DNA of 64,000 nucleotides from Tetracladium setigerum (Eukaryota; Ascomycota; Leotiomycetes; Helotiales): assembly GCA_031472005.1 (NCBI GenBank), contig PZJY01000006.1, forward strand, positions 62,001 through 126,000, written 5' to 3'. The stretch's first letter is position 1. Each line of letters starts with the position of its first letter. Under the pieces are notes generated by a model. It saw only the letters and a list, made by a program, of their open reading frames with translations. It had not been told where the DNA came from and made no database searches. Shown here piece after piece: positions 46,498 through 57,510 of the stretch. Position numbers and translations under genes: made by a program.

Positions 46498-48948
46498 TAA
46501 CACTTGCTTCTATGAGGATTGTAATCTTCATCTCCGAGTGAAAGACTCCAAGCATCCAATCTCAACCTCTCCACGTCCTTTTCATCAATGACAGAGTGCA
46601 TTCCACTGGTCCAAGACCTCTTCCATATCATAAGCAATCCCCCACTGTGAGCAGAGACACCGGAAAAGCTTTTGCATGGAATTGAGCTCGTAAAGTAGAT
46701 TCTTTGTGATTCCCGATGAGCCCATGCTGCTGAGGTATCGCCTCGTTTCAGAGTCGTGGATTCTGTGATTTGCCGAGTAAGACCCATCAGATAATAAATC
46801 CTCCCACTCTACAGTGACTGGGATGTTGATGCTAGCCAGCCCACTCAACGAGAAGACGCAATAGATTGTCGCGGCTGTAAATAGTGAGCCGGGGATATGT
46901 ATGACATGCGCGCGTCCTCTTGGTAATTGCTCGACAATTTCTTGAATGGCAATGGCGTGTAGCAGAGCTCGTCGAGCATTCTCCGTCGTGACCCAATTCA
47001 CCAAGTCTATCTCATGAGTCGAAGCTCGATTGGTTGGGCAAACATGCTGTACAATCTTGTAACGAGCACATATCAACAAGCAGAGCATAGATGAATCAAC
47101 ACACGCGTCAAGGCATATAGTGTGCCATCGAAGGAGCGTCTCGAGTCTTTCTGCAGTGTTGAGCGTTTGGTTTTTTGAAATGCCCCAATAAACCTGTACC
47201 AATGCCTTTTGTAGTTCTGACCTCGTAGGCATTCCGAATGTAGGAGCATCTCCACTGCCATCAGGCACTAGAGACTGAAGTCCCTCCAAGACAACTCGAT
47301 AAGAAAATGCAGAGAATGAAGGACTGTCCATTGGCTGGTTGAGGGAATTATTTGTTTGAAACAGATTACCAATGATAGTTCGGAACGAGATCTGTTCTTT
47401 GTGTTGCAGTCGGACAAGTGAAAGCCAGTCATTTGAATTCTGGGCATTAAACACGGCTTCTGTACATGGCAATTCTAGTGGGTTTGCTGCATGTCGTACT
47501 GAAAGAGGTTCTCCTGTCATTCGAGACATAAGTCCGTCTAACAGATAGTGACCTAGTAAAGCACGATGTTGAACCTCTTTAGCAGCCCATAGCCTCCAAC
47601 AATTCTCTTTCTCGGCTTCGGACGATTGCTGGGAGGGAAGCTCAAAGAAAGGTGTACTACGATTATAAGAAGCACATTGTCGCGCCCAGTAGAATCCTAA
47701 TGCGTGGAAAGCTTGACTGGTGGTCCGAATAGCGCGATTCTATATAATCAGAAGAATTCTAGAGATTTGTCACAAACTTACCTGGGAGAGCGCTCCATAT
47801 GCCTGGGCTAACAGAGCGGTTATTACCAGTTGAACTCCAGGACAAGGATCATACAATCCTTTGTGTGTGATTAACTTCTCCCACTGCGGAATTAGTTTCA
47901 TCATTTCATTGCATCAAGGATAACTCACAGAAGTCATCACAGCGACATGCGCAAGGCGCCATAGAGCTTCGCCCTTGTATTATTAGCATCTGAATTACGA
48001 AGAGATTTTGAAGTATACCTTTGCAACCGAGCTTTTAGGACCGAGATATAAAGATCCAATGGCCATTGCATTCAGTATTAGCGATTGAGAGTATTCGCGA
48101 AATACAAATGTCGCTCTATGTAGTATAGGAAAGGTGGGGATGAATCGTTCAAAGAACATGTGTAAACATTCATCAAGGAAGACTGATGTTACAGACATTG
48201 CTTCCACATCTGCTGTTGTACGAGATGCCTATAGCTATTAGTAAAGGCCTTAAGATTTTGCAAGATACCTACAAGTACAGACACCATTTCGCTGACATTA
48301 TATACAGCCTGATGACTTTCACCAAGAGGAGGGACATTGTTTGATTGTAGGATATCGTGGGGAGATTTTGCTGAATTAAAATTGTTGCTCGATCCGTTTG
48401 AAGAGTTTCCAACAGATGGTAGTTCAAGCGGAAGTTGTGTAAGGGCTGTAGATTCAAGAGCCATGAGAGAGTCAAAAAGATGCTCTGAATCTGGCCAGAT
48501 CAGATCAAAATCTAGAAATGCCGATTGAGTGGTTTCCCGGACTGTTGAGCCAGCAGGGGCTGCTTGATCCTCCCAGTTAATTCCATGCACATTAATTTCA
48601 ATTGGAACACTACTCTCTGTAGAAGAGAGAGGGCTTGGTAGACTTTGTTGAAGGGGTTGAACTAAAGGTAAATTATTGGCAGCATCTTTGTTATGTTTGT
48701 GTAACCTTTGATGTCGTGCAAGAGAGTCTTGCCGTGCAAAAGGTCTTCTACATTTCGGACAAACAAACGGACGTACTCCAGTATCTTTGATCTCAATTAG
48801 TCAATTCAAGATGAAGCCATTGAGGGCCTTCCTTACGGCTGCGTTCGTGCCTCTGAGATCAATCAGCGAAGGGAATGAAAATGAGAAGTTGCCACACATT
48901 CAGATGCTCGCCTTTGAAAAAAGACTTGTTGCAATATCTACAGTTCAT
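46498..48948 (-). CDS. C2H2 zinc-finger transcription factor with fungal-specific middle domain (second copy type)
   Basis: The start at 48948 gives CRYCNKSFFKGEHLN, RHERSH from a 16-base exon (48852-48837), then a TGVRPF linker and CPKCRRPFARQDSLARHQRLH, of which I quote CPKC...LARHQRLH; two fingers in all. The middle domain includes HMFFERFIPTFPILHRATF, LAHVAVMTSWEKLITHKG and RAIRTTSQAFHALGFYWARQ. The architecture matches the regulator at 28.5-31.7 kb, so the two are probably related. The literal frame stops at 46585 (DQWNALCH), but a second frame just after it (VIDEKDVERLRLDAW) reads well down to 46498, so another single-base error near 46589-46602 is possible. The gene is divergent from the DUF3500 gene, with three shared heptamers between them. 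Confidence 0.8.
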
Positions 48949-49537
48949 GTTGCCGTTATGGACTCGTCAACCTTGGACAGTGGTAAGTGGACTGTAGGGT
49001 TGCTGATGCCTCGAGATGTGGGGACCGAGCATCGAGTACTGGTTCACACGAGTGGGATCGACACTTAAGAATGTGACGGCTGCTCTCTCTGTGTGGGGAG
49101 GGGAAATTGAAAAGGATGCTTCCGGGAGTAGAACAAATTAATCCGAATTCCGCATGTTATAGTTGAATGCAGGTTTAAATGTGGTGAGGTGGCGAGGTGG
49201 AAATGTGAACGATTGTGAAGTGCGGGGCTAAACTGTGGTGGATTGTGGGGATTGTGGAAATTGAGTGACGTGGGAAGGATTCGCCGTGTGGAGAGAGGTT
49301 GCCCTGGCCAATGAGATGTTACAATCCAGGACTGATTGTGAGATTGATGGATAATTCTCCACTTCACATTTCATGGATCGTAAGTTACACTGATTCCGAT
49401 GCTCTTGGAATGATAGATATTCTCCTGTTAGTTGTGACTACATAGTCTACTTGATGTATGGCCTTGACGGTGTTGCGACCTGCGTATCTATCGCTTGATT
49501 CTTCATATTAGGGCACTTTGTACGCCCAATATCAATC
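48949..49537. promoter_or_regulatory. Divergent promoter between C2H2 regulator and DUF3500 gene
   Basis: TGTGGGG occurs at 49017-49023, 49092-49098 (followed by AGGGG) and 49244-49250. The stretch 49180-49262 is unusually G/T-rich with repeated GTGG words. This is the densest set of the motif in the window. Confidence 0.55.
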
Positions 49538-50859
49538 ATGTCTTCGGATAGATTTGAAAAAGCTGCTGCAGGATTCCGTCAATATTTACCAGACCTCGAC
49601 AGCCCTCGCTTCACCAAGGCTAGATATCAGGATGCGTACGAATATGCAGACGATTTTCAATCAACCCAATCACCCCAGTGGCTATATACTCTTACCAAGG
49701 CATGGGAAGAGCTTCTGATTGAGCCGTTTGTAGGCGTCACTTCCGATGGTAAGACTTCGTTTTGTAATTGCGGTCAGATCTAATTTCAATAGGTAACATA
49801 ATACCAAATATTCTCCCCATTCAAGATGAGGATGTCTTGATCGAGGACATTGTTCGCTCTGTTGAAGACGTTCAAAGCCAATTGACAGATGATGAAAAAG
49901 AAAAAGTGCAATTCCCAGTGAATGCCAAAGAATGGCGTGCGTGGTCAAATCCAGAATTCCTTTTGCGCCCTTTGGGTCTCCGTCTTGAAGATGTAGATGA
50001 ACAACTCGCAGAATCCATCCTTGCTGTTATTCAATCGACTTTTTCTCCCGAAGGGTACGCAAAAGCATTAGCTGCAATGCGTATCAATGGATTTCTAGGC
50101 CAAATTTGCAATCTACGAAAGATCATGAACGAAAATTCCTACAACTTTTTACTCTTCGGTTCACCATCAACAACGGATCCGTGGGGTTGGTCATTTTATG
50201 GGCATCATCTCTGCCTCAACGTTTTCCTGCGCGGCAAGCAGATTGTCATTTCTCCAACATTCACTGGTGCAGAGCCGAATGTGATTGACGAGGGGCCTTT
50301 TTCCGGCACGGCGATTCTTCACACTGAGGGTGACCTGGGTTTGACTCTCATGCAGAGTCTGTCAAATTCGCTTCAACAAGAAGCTCAGATCTACAAGTTA
50401 CTCCATGATCCAGGAATGTTGCAAACTGGAAATTTGAAAGAAGATCGTTGGAACCCTGATGATCAACGTCATGTCTGTGGTGCCTTTCGCGATAATCGTA
50501 TCGTTCCATACGAGGGTGTCTCCGTCTCAAAATTCACCGCTGCACAACAACTCCTTGTCATGAGTATCGTGGAGGAGTTTTGTCTCTATCTGCCACACAC
50601 CGCAAGAAAGCTTCGCCTGGAGTTGGTCAAGATGCATCTAGGGGAGACGTATTTTTGTTGGATAGGAGGTTGGGGGGCAGAAGATGCCTATTATTATCGC
50701 GTACAAAGTGCTGTCATCATTGTCGAGTTTGATCATCATTCAGGGGTATTTTTGGCCAATGAGGAGCCTGCAAAATTTCATACACACACGATTTTACGAA
50801 CACCAAATGCGGGGGATTATGGTAATTTCTTGAGAGAGGCAGATGATAAAGTACAGTAA
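49538..50859 (+). CDS. DUF3500 domain protein
   Basis: Exons are 49538-49748 and 49793-50859, 425 residues, intact. Hallmarks of the DUF3500 family are present: the NFLLFGSPSTTDPWGWSFYG segment, shown here as SPSTTDPWGWSFYGHHL, then SPTFTGAEPN, DEGPFSGTAIL, the GLTLMQSLS helix and a late AYYYRVQSAVIIVEFDHHSG. No signal peptide is visible. The family has no established reaction to my knowledge. In fungi and bacteria I associate it with catabolic neighbourhoods only loosely. Here it is divergent from a C2H2 regulator and followed by a flavin monooxygenase, which suggests a role in the same aromatic pathway; this is inference. Confidence 0.82.
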
Positions 50860-51344
50860 AGTTCTAGAAGATTAGAAATGCATCATAATTTTCAACATGC
50901 TCATTTCAAGATGGCTGCATCTTTTGTAAACTGTCTTTCCACTTACTCTCAAGACACTCATTTAACCTTGACTGCATCCGTGGACGCTGGCAACTAGGAA
51001 GAAATCTGGACCTGACATGCACTATCAAGACCTCGGCAGTTCCAACGGAAATTGTTAACCAGATACTCAAAAACACCCCAGCCGCTCCGCTCCGCACTAC
51101 CCGCTCGTCGCAAGACATGATGCGGGGAAACTCCAGTACACAACGTCCCCACATTGGGCGGGGACTTACACTCTCTAGCTCTCCACAAAGCCGGGTATCT
51201 TAATTCTTACCATCCAACGATATCAAAACGCTAGGAACAATGTACGTGTTTATATTTCACCTATTTATTACCAAATATATGTTGTGAGCAAGACGTTTGA
51301 TTCTGTAGTACTGTTTTCGAGGAAAAATACATTTCACTTCCAAA
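50860..51344. promoter_or_regulatory. Promoter of flavin monooxygenase copy 2
   Basis: CCCCACA at 51147-51153 is followed by TTGGGCGGGGAC, closely resembling the composite site in the CoA-transferase/esterase promoter at 19728. A GCGGGG word lies at 51122. Confidence 0.55.
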
Positions 51345-52759
51345 ATGAACGAGGCAACGTCCAGTCTCAAAATATGCATTGCTGGGGCAGGTGAGAAGTT
51401 CTTCTTCAATCTGAATGCTGGTCTAACAGTTGATTATAGGAATGGGTGGCTTGACTGCAGCTTTAGCTATTGCGAAAGCTGGCTTTAAAAATATACAAGT
51501 TTATGAAACCGCTTCAAATTTGGGCTTTGTTGGGGCTGGTATTCAACTTGCACCAAACATGGCACGAATCCTTGATCGGTTGGGTGTATGGGACTCAATT
51601 GAGAAGGAAGCTGTAATCCTTCGAAATACCAGCATTCGAGGTATGCAATTCCGATCAATTGTAGAATAGAAATTGACCTTGCACAGAGGGAGCCACAAAC
51701 AACGAGCTTGGCCATGTGGAATTGGGCTACATCAATGAAACATACGGCTATGCGCACATGGTAGGCCATCGTGCCTCGCTTGCAAACGCATTATACGAAG
51801 GCTGCAAAAAGCAAAGTAGCATAACCTTTCACTTTTCTACCACCATCGAGAATGTTCTCTCATATTCGCCAAACCCTTCTTTCAAGGCTGTACCAAGAGA
51901 TGGAGACGCTTATGCTGTTGAATGTGATGTTCTTCTCGCATCTGACGGCGTCAAATCAAATGTCCGTGTTGCGATGCTCCAAGAGTTGGGAGTGAATGCA
52001 AAGGTCATAGACACGCAACAAGCAGCGTACAGGATCATGTTGACAAGAGATCAAATGAAAGACGATCCCCAACTCTTGGATCTCATTAACGGCGAGAGAG
52101 TGATCAGATGGATTGGCGCAAAGCGACATATCATTGCGTACCCCATTGCAAACAAGACCATTTACAATCTTTCAACAGCACAGCCAGATGTCAACTTCGC
52201 CGCTGCTCCTTCCGAGACATATACAACCAAAGGATCCAAATCTGCAATGCTCAGTGTCTATGACGATTTTTGTCCAATGGTCAAAAAGATGTTGAACCTC
52301 GTGCCAGAGGGCGAAGTTTGTGAATGGAAACTTCGAGTGCATGCTCCTCTTCCAACTTGGATTCATGGATCTGTTGCACTTGTAGGCGATGCATGTCATC
52401 CAACATTGCCACATCTTGCTCAAGGTGCTGCACAGGCCATTGAAGATGCTGCCGTCCTGGGGGTGGTGCTTTCAAAGCTACCGGATAGTTCACCAGAAAG
52501 TATTCACAAAGCCTTGCAGATATACGAGAAGGTACGGAAAGAGCGTGCGGAAAGTTTGGTGGAAATGGCAGCAGAATCAGGACGGGCTTTACATTTGGGT
52601 GATGGTGCAGCAAAGAAGGAACGTGATCGTCAGTTTAAGGAGCTTAAGGAGAAAGGAGGCAAAGTTCCTGATAAATGGGCGGATGCAGATGTGCAAAGGA
52701 TGATTTATGGGTTTGATTGTCAGGCGGTGGCGAAGGAAATGTTCAATAGAAGTTTTTAA
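51345..52759 (+). CDS. FAD-dependent monooxygenase, salicylate-hydroxylase-like (copy 2)
   Basis: Exons are 51345-51390, 51440-51640 and 51687-52759, 439 residues, intact. The dinucleotide motif is IAGAGMGGLTAALAIAKAG, the central one LLASDGVKSNVR, and the second FAD motif LVGDACHPTLPHLAQGAAQA. GFVGAGIQLAPNMARILDRL is shared almost word for word with copy 1, as are RWIG...HIIAYPI and VCEWKL. It should hydroxylate an aromatic acid with NAD(P)H and O2. Two paralogous hydroxylases in one region may act on different substrates or successive positions (for example salicylate, then a dihydroxy acid). It is followed by a converging small gene and preceded by the DUF3500 gene, with a shared heptamer in its promoter. 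Confidence 0.9.
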
Positions 52760-52951
52760 TTGGAGTCATCTTAAGTATGCGATATTCTTTGAAACTGTGA
52801 TTCTGCTGCAGTATTAATCCCAATCAACCGAACTCAGTCTGGGCCCACGGGTGTTCATAGTAGAACTTGCTTATATCATTCCACTTATCTAAATTTGATT
52901 GAGAGCCCTTTTTGCACAAAGATGATTTATCGTCTAGCTAATATGAACTTC

Positions 52952-53438
52952 TCAACTCGATTCAATCAATCCAGGAACCTTCTCCAACAAAAAGCTAACG
53001 ATAGCATCTGGTCCCTTTTCAACCTGTAACCCTTGAGGTATAGCCATGGTCTTGATGCCTGGAATCTCTTTCTTTGCAATCGACTGAATCTCATCGCTTT
53101 CCTCTGGTGTCCACATGGAAGCACAAAACTTCATAAATGGTTAGCATGCGGTAATTGATTTGAAAACATAAGACTAACCAGCATATCAGGCTTAATCTCT
53201 CGAACAGTTACTGCTACTTCTCCAATGGCTAAAGCCAGTCAGTAGACTCCCAAAAGGCTGATAAAACCTATAGATGGAAGTAATAAATCGACCCACTTTC
53301 TACATTTGCTGCGTGAATGATAGTATATGTATCCTTCAATTCCAGAACAAGTCGCCCAATCAGCCACTTCGCCCGTTCAGGTGCTGTGTTGACAGTAACA
53401 AGCTTGAAAGGGCCGGCTGGTTGTGTAGTTGTTGACAT
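52952..53438 (-). CDS. Small conserved-looking protein of unknown function
   Basis: Exons are 53438-53297, 53228-53179 and 53128-52952, giving 122 residues. I do not recognise the family. The three exons join in phase, and the protein is compact and well composed: FKLVTVNTAPERAKWLIGRL, then TYTIIHAANVETIGEVAVTV, KPDMLFCASMWTPEESDEI and a C-terminal helix (PDAIVSFLLEKVPGLIESS). The alternation of strands (LVTVN, YTIIHA, MLFCAS, IKTMAI) and helices suggests a small Rossmann- or flavodoxin-like alpha/beta fold. No signal peptide or membrane segment is seen. It converges with flavin monooxygenase copy 2, and its promoter contains AGTGGGGAGGGG at 53628-53639, so it probably belongs to the second catabolic module. 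Confidence 0.75.
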
Positions 53439-53899
53439 TTTCTCTTGAGTTTGAAGCGTGGTGTATCGCAGGAATCGATGTGTACAACTGGAAGATCAGT
53501 ACGTTCCGGATGATGTTATATCCCTTCGGTGGAACAAGGGCATAACAGCGATTGGCGTGGCAAGCGGGACTTTGTGTTTTCTCATAATGCCCACGCCGAC
53601 GGACATCAGACTTGCGAGAGTGGTTAAGTGGGGAGGGGCGTGGAGACGTCCACTTCAAGTGTGGAGAGCTAAACCCCTTGGGTAAAAACGTCGAATATGC
53701 TTCGGCTTCGGCCGATATACTCTGTGAAAATCAAAATATGAAGTACTACTTCGCGATTAAAAGTTGGGTTTTCTGTGGACAAAGATGATGCTTTTCCTTT
53801 TCATTAAAAGATGTATCGCTTATTTGGCGTTTTCCGGGCAATCTCCAAATTGCCAAGCGAACGCTGATCGACTTTAAATGTCTCATTCATACCGCTGTG
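53439..53899. promoter_or_regulatory. Upstream region of the small unknown gene
   Basis: GTGGGGAGGGG lies at 53629-53639, about 190 bases upstream of the start at 53438. DNA to the right grades into the transposon remnant. Confidence 0.45.
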
Positions 53900-54400
53900 T
53901 GCTTGACTCTATCGATCCGGGAGAGTATTAATTATAATTTGGGGTGCGATCGGCTGGGATTAGAAGTCTCCTCTCGTCTTCCTCTAAAAGCAAGAAGGAG
54001 CTAAAGGGGTTAATTCACGTGTATATCGAGATCAAGTTCTCGAACTAGTGATTTTCCCCTTATTCGATGGCCTTAGTCCGGAGTATATCTTTATAGAAGA
54101 CGGGAGTGGGATATATAAGAAGTTCGCTCGACTTGCAAAGCTACAGCACAATATCCGGGGTTCGACTGGCCTCCTTCTTCCCCTGATTTGAATCCGATTG
54201 AGAAGGTCTGGAGGTGGATGAAAGAAGAGCTTAAAAGACTCCCTTTTGTACCGACTTCTAAAGCCGACATAACAGTAGAGATTTAAAAGCTTTGGGATCG
54301 GGTCGATCCACGTGACTTTCGCTCATACACCGAGCGATTAACTTATAAAATCGAGGATATTATTAAAATAAAGGGATTAGCTACTATTCACTAGCTATTT
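53900..54400 (+). mobile_element. Tc1/mariner-type transposase remnant, with C-to-T stops
   Basis: The plus strand reads WGAIGWD, a stop, KSPLVFL, a stop, then VLELVIFPLFDGLSPEYIFI, EDGSGIYKKF, and after a small shift FDWPPSSPDLNPIEKVWRW and KIEDIIKIKG. The DWPPxSPDLNPIE block and the preceding catalytic Asp in IEDG are typical of the DDE transposases of Tc1/mariner elements. The three internal stops are TAG, TAA and TAA at positions where CAG or CAA would fit (WDQKSP, FLQKQE, EIQKLWD). A poly-A tract and very AT-rich DNA follow at 54411-54470. Only the 3' half of the gene is present, and I cannot identify terminal inverted repeats. Confidence 0.8.
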
Positions 54401-54500
54401 AATGCAAGTCTTTTAAAAAAAAAAAAAATTATTTTATTATTTTATAATACTTTATTTAAAATCAGGTGACGATTTTGGTCATTTTGATGGGGGGACCACG
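54401..54500. other. AT-rich block next to the transposon remnant
   Basis: A 14-A run is followed by TTATTTTATTATTTTATAAT and similar DNA. The sharp composition change suggests mutated repeat DNA. Confidence 0.5.
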
Positions 54501-55636
54501 AGTAATGGCCAGAACTCTTACTTCTCTCTCACATTCACCCTCCTGCTCACTCTCCTCGCCTTCCCCCTCTACGCCTGGGATTTCTTAAAAACAAACACAT
54601 ACCTTACTACCCCACCCTTATAAATCCCCTAATCGTCGTTTTATACGGAGATAAACTCGCAGGTTACACTGAAAATGCCTTCCCTTGCGCCGACACGCCC
54701 GTCCCAGACAATGTCCGCCGAACTCCCTTTCCTATCTCTGGAGGACGGCTCACCTATACCACGACAAACACTAGTATCAGTTCTTTAAATCTGTATAAAT
54801 ATAATTTAAATAGCTATATTAGATAAATTGGTATTGCAGACGGGACATACACTACTACGACGCAGCGGCCGGGGAATTTCGGCTTCGCGTATGTGAATAC
54901 GGAGGTGTGGAGGGATTTCAGGACGGGCACGAATTGTTCGTATGAAATGGATGCAATGCTGTTGATGGCGAAGGCGTTGAGGAGGGATTTCACTTCGAAT
55001 GAGATAGATGGGTGGAATGCGACGGTTGGATTGAGGATGGTGCTGTTTGGGCTAAATCCTGATATTCCTGGGGATCCGTGTGCGAGTTTTATATAGGAGG
55101 CGAAGCTGTAGGTTTGTCTCCTGAGCTATTTAAGGGATTTATTTATATAGACTAATTTCTTGCGGCAGTGTGCGTATCTTACCCTTACTTCGAGGGATTT
55201 GAGAGAAGATCCGGATGCAGGGTTTTGTAATGGAGCCGGGGCGGTGGTTTCGACGTCTTCTAGTGTGTTTGCGACAAGCTTTTCAACGAGTATCACGATT
55301 GCTGCTATTCCTACTACACTTCTCACGACTGGTTCTGAAACTCTGCTTGTATCTATAACTTTATCTCCGACTCTAACAGCCACAGAAACGAGCAATCCGG
55401 GAAACACCACTAGAACAGACACCCCTCCCAATCCTTCATCAGACTCACAACCTAATACAATAGCAATTAGAGCCGGAGTTAGCGTGTCTATCGGAACCAG
55501 TTTACTATTTCTGATCTTTGCAATCTGGTGGATTAGGAGGAGGAGAGCTAGGAAGGCAACTGCTGGTGAGGATGTCTTGGTTATGAGGGATTTGGGTGAT
55601 GGGAAGAAGCGTGAGCTTGGAGAGGTTCTGGAGTAG
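54500..55636 (+). pseudogene. Broken gene for a Ser/Thr-rich cell-surface protein with one membrane segment
   Basis: Recognisable pieces lie in order: a signal-peptide-like segment (SLTFTLLLTLLAFPLYAWDF) with a stop and a shift after it, then YGDKLAGYTENAFPCADTPV, an intron, NFGFAYVNTEVWRDF...TNCSYEMDA, and DPDAGFCNGAG followed by a Ser/Thr-rich stalk, one hydrophobic helix (SIGTSLLFLIFAIWW) and a basic stop-transfer run RRRRARK. Two TAG codons occur at about 55094-55115 in the readings FI*EAKL* where Gln would fit. The 5' end lies directly against the transposon remnant. I do not know the family; the layout resembles fungal WSC- or sensor-like surface proteins without the named domain. Confidence 0.55.
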
Positions 55637-56640
55637 CATAAAATTTTTCGATGGATCGAAGATGTACAGAAAGCCGGTTCTTGGCCTGTCGATACATATC
55701 TCCTGCGAGATCTTCAGGTTCCTTATCCATGTCCCTCCGTGTGAAATTGATACTCCTCCTCCCCTCCTTCACAATATGACTTCGATCTCCTGTCGCATTC
55801 GATCTCCTGTCGCATTCGATCTCGAAGTTCCCTGCAAATCCAGACGCCTCCAGGCCCTACAGACCTGTGACCAGTCTCATCCTGGGTCTTCTTCGGCCTT
55901 GCCAGACGAAGCTGATACGTTCTCCAAGCGATGATCGTCGCTGGTTGTATATGTGGCTGCTTGGGACGGGTACGAGTTGGTGCTGGAAGAGTCAGGTTCC
56001 GATACAAAGGACAGAGGAGAATCGATAAGAGTTGCCGCTTTGATTGATCCGAGATTAGGCTGATCGCTGGATTGACCAGCTGCTAGAGGGTGTCAATATT
56101 TATCGATCCGGATGCAAGCGTTGGTCATAGGAGAGGCAAGCTCGAAGTGGTGTGGTGATCAAGTATCTTTCAAGCAGTTGTAAGCCTGTGAATACTTCTA
56201 GTGGGCCGGAAAAAGTATCAAAAACAACATTCAGTGCAGAATTGGGACTATCACTTCAAGACCTTTGACCCGTCTTTGTTTTCAAGGAGGAAGTCTGCTT
56301 TATGGCTCGCATATGATTGATTCTGAAGTAAAGCGGTGTGGTGATCAGATCTTGGAGCGAGGTCGTGAAATTCGTGATGCTTTTGATGAGTTTGAATGAA
56401 ACTTTCAGAGCAGATTGTTTCGTCTATACGCACAGTAACACTACAGCTGCTACGAACAGTAACAATTAACTTAATTATGGATGGACTGTCGAGCAGGTTT
56501 TAATTGCATTTGCAGGAAGAATGCTACAAAAGGGCCAAATTTGAATTTTATATGATGCGGGGATTCGGACGAGGCTGGAGCCCGGGCCTCCTACCCATCC
56601 CGACTCATATGAGGGACCGCAGAGTCATTTCCTGCCATCT
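55637..56640. other. 1 kb interval without a supported gene
   Basis: Only short frames occur. A 17-bp direct tandem duplication lies at 55784-55817. The word GGTGTGGTGATCA is present twice, near 56153 and 56335, perhaps old duplicated DNA. Confidence 0.45.
55784..55817. repeat. Perfect 17-bp tandem duplication
   Basis: The unit GATCTCCTGTCGCATTC is present twice head to tail and begins a third time (GATCTC). It lies in non-coding DNA. Confidence 0.85.
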
Positions 56641-57109
56641 TGGACTTCGGATCATAGAAAGGATACTATGGCTATGTACCTCGAATCTCGAATTGTTGAT
56701 ATAGGCCCTTACTTTGGGATTGATCGTGTCGTTTCTCTTGCCTTGGATCTTTCAAAAGAGGAGTATCGAATTGCTACTCACTCAACACCTATCGGTACTA
56801 TCACGTTTGTCAAACCAGCACTCATCATTCATGACCTCCAAAACGAAGAATAACGATATAAAATCTTCCTCGCCATGAGAGAATTTCTCATATATCTTCA
56901 AGCTGAGTTCGAGTCGAGATTTCCAGCGGGCGAAAAGGCATTATACTGAATTAGCACACAAAACCACCCGGGCATGGCATTCGAAAACGCATTGGTAGGA
57001 GGAGGACTAGATGAGAAATACGCTACCAGAGTCCTCTACATTGTCAATGGGACAAGCATTTCTCAACACCACTCGAGCTCTGGGAGATATACTCAAGGGA
57101 ATGCATTCC

Positions 57110-57510
57110 GGAGTCTAGTTCACTCTACCAATCCATAATTCAAGAATCACAATTCCCGTCTGACGGAGAACGAATCATCAGAGGAGTCGGGATCGAGTTC
57201 TATAACGCAATGACTGCAGATGAGAGTAAAGCGTGGAGATACCATCACCATCTAGTCAACATCTTCAGAAGCGATTCGTTTTTCATGACCACAAAGGGTT
57301 TTCCGGGATTTGCGCCTTTGCATGCCCAAGCCGAGGAATCTTCTGACTCCGCAGCGTATATAGATTGGGAAATGCTCCGTTTGTATTGAGAGATGTGGGG
57401 AATGGGGATTGGGTAATCATTGGAGCTTGTTTTATTTATGGGATTTTGAATGCGGAGCAAGCGAGGGAGGACAAGAGGTTTGAGAGAGGAGTACTGAATT
57501 TAGTATAGTC
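57110..57510 (+). pseudogene. C-terminal remnant of a HET-type (heterokaryon incompatibility) protein gene
   Basis: The readable text is FFMTTKGFPGFAPLHAQAEE, then in another frame GNAPFVLRDVGNGDWVIIGA and FIYGILNAEQAREDKRFERG to a stop at about 57509. HET-family proteins end with this pattern: a (F/Y)-x-T-x-x-G-x-x-G-x-x-P segment, then PFVLR...G-x-x-(W/Y)-x-(L/I)-(I/V)-G and a (Y/V)-x-x-G-(I/M) motif. The N-terminal HET domain is not seen. Upstream DNA (56640-57110) has isolated fragments that may belong to the same gene. A frame change separates the two blocks. Confidence 0.6.

Noticed and set aside
56504..56853. Possible N-terminal part of the HET-like gene
   Set aside because: The frames open here do not show the HET-domain blocks, so I limited the remnant to 57110-57510.
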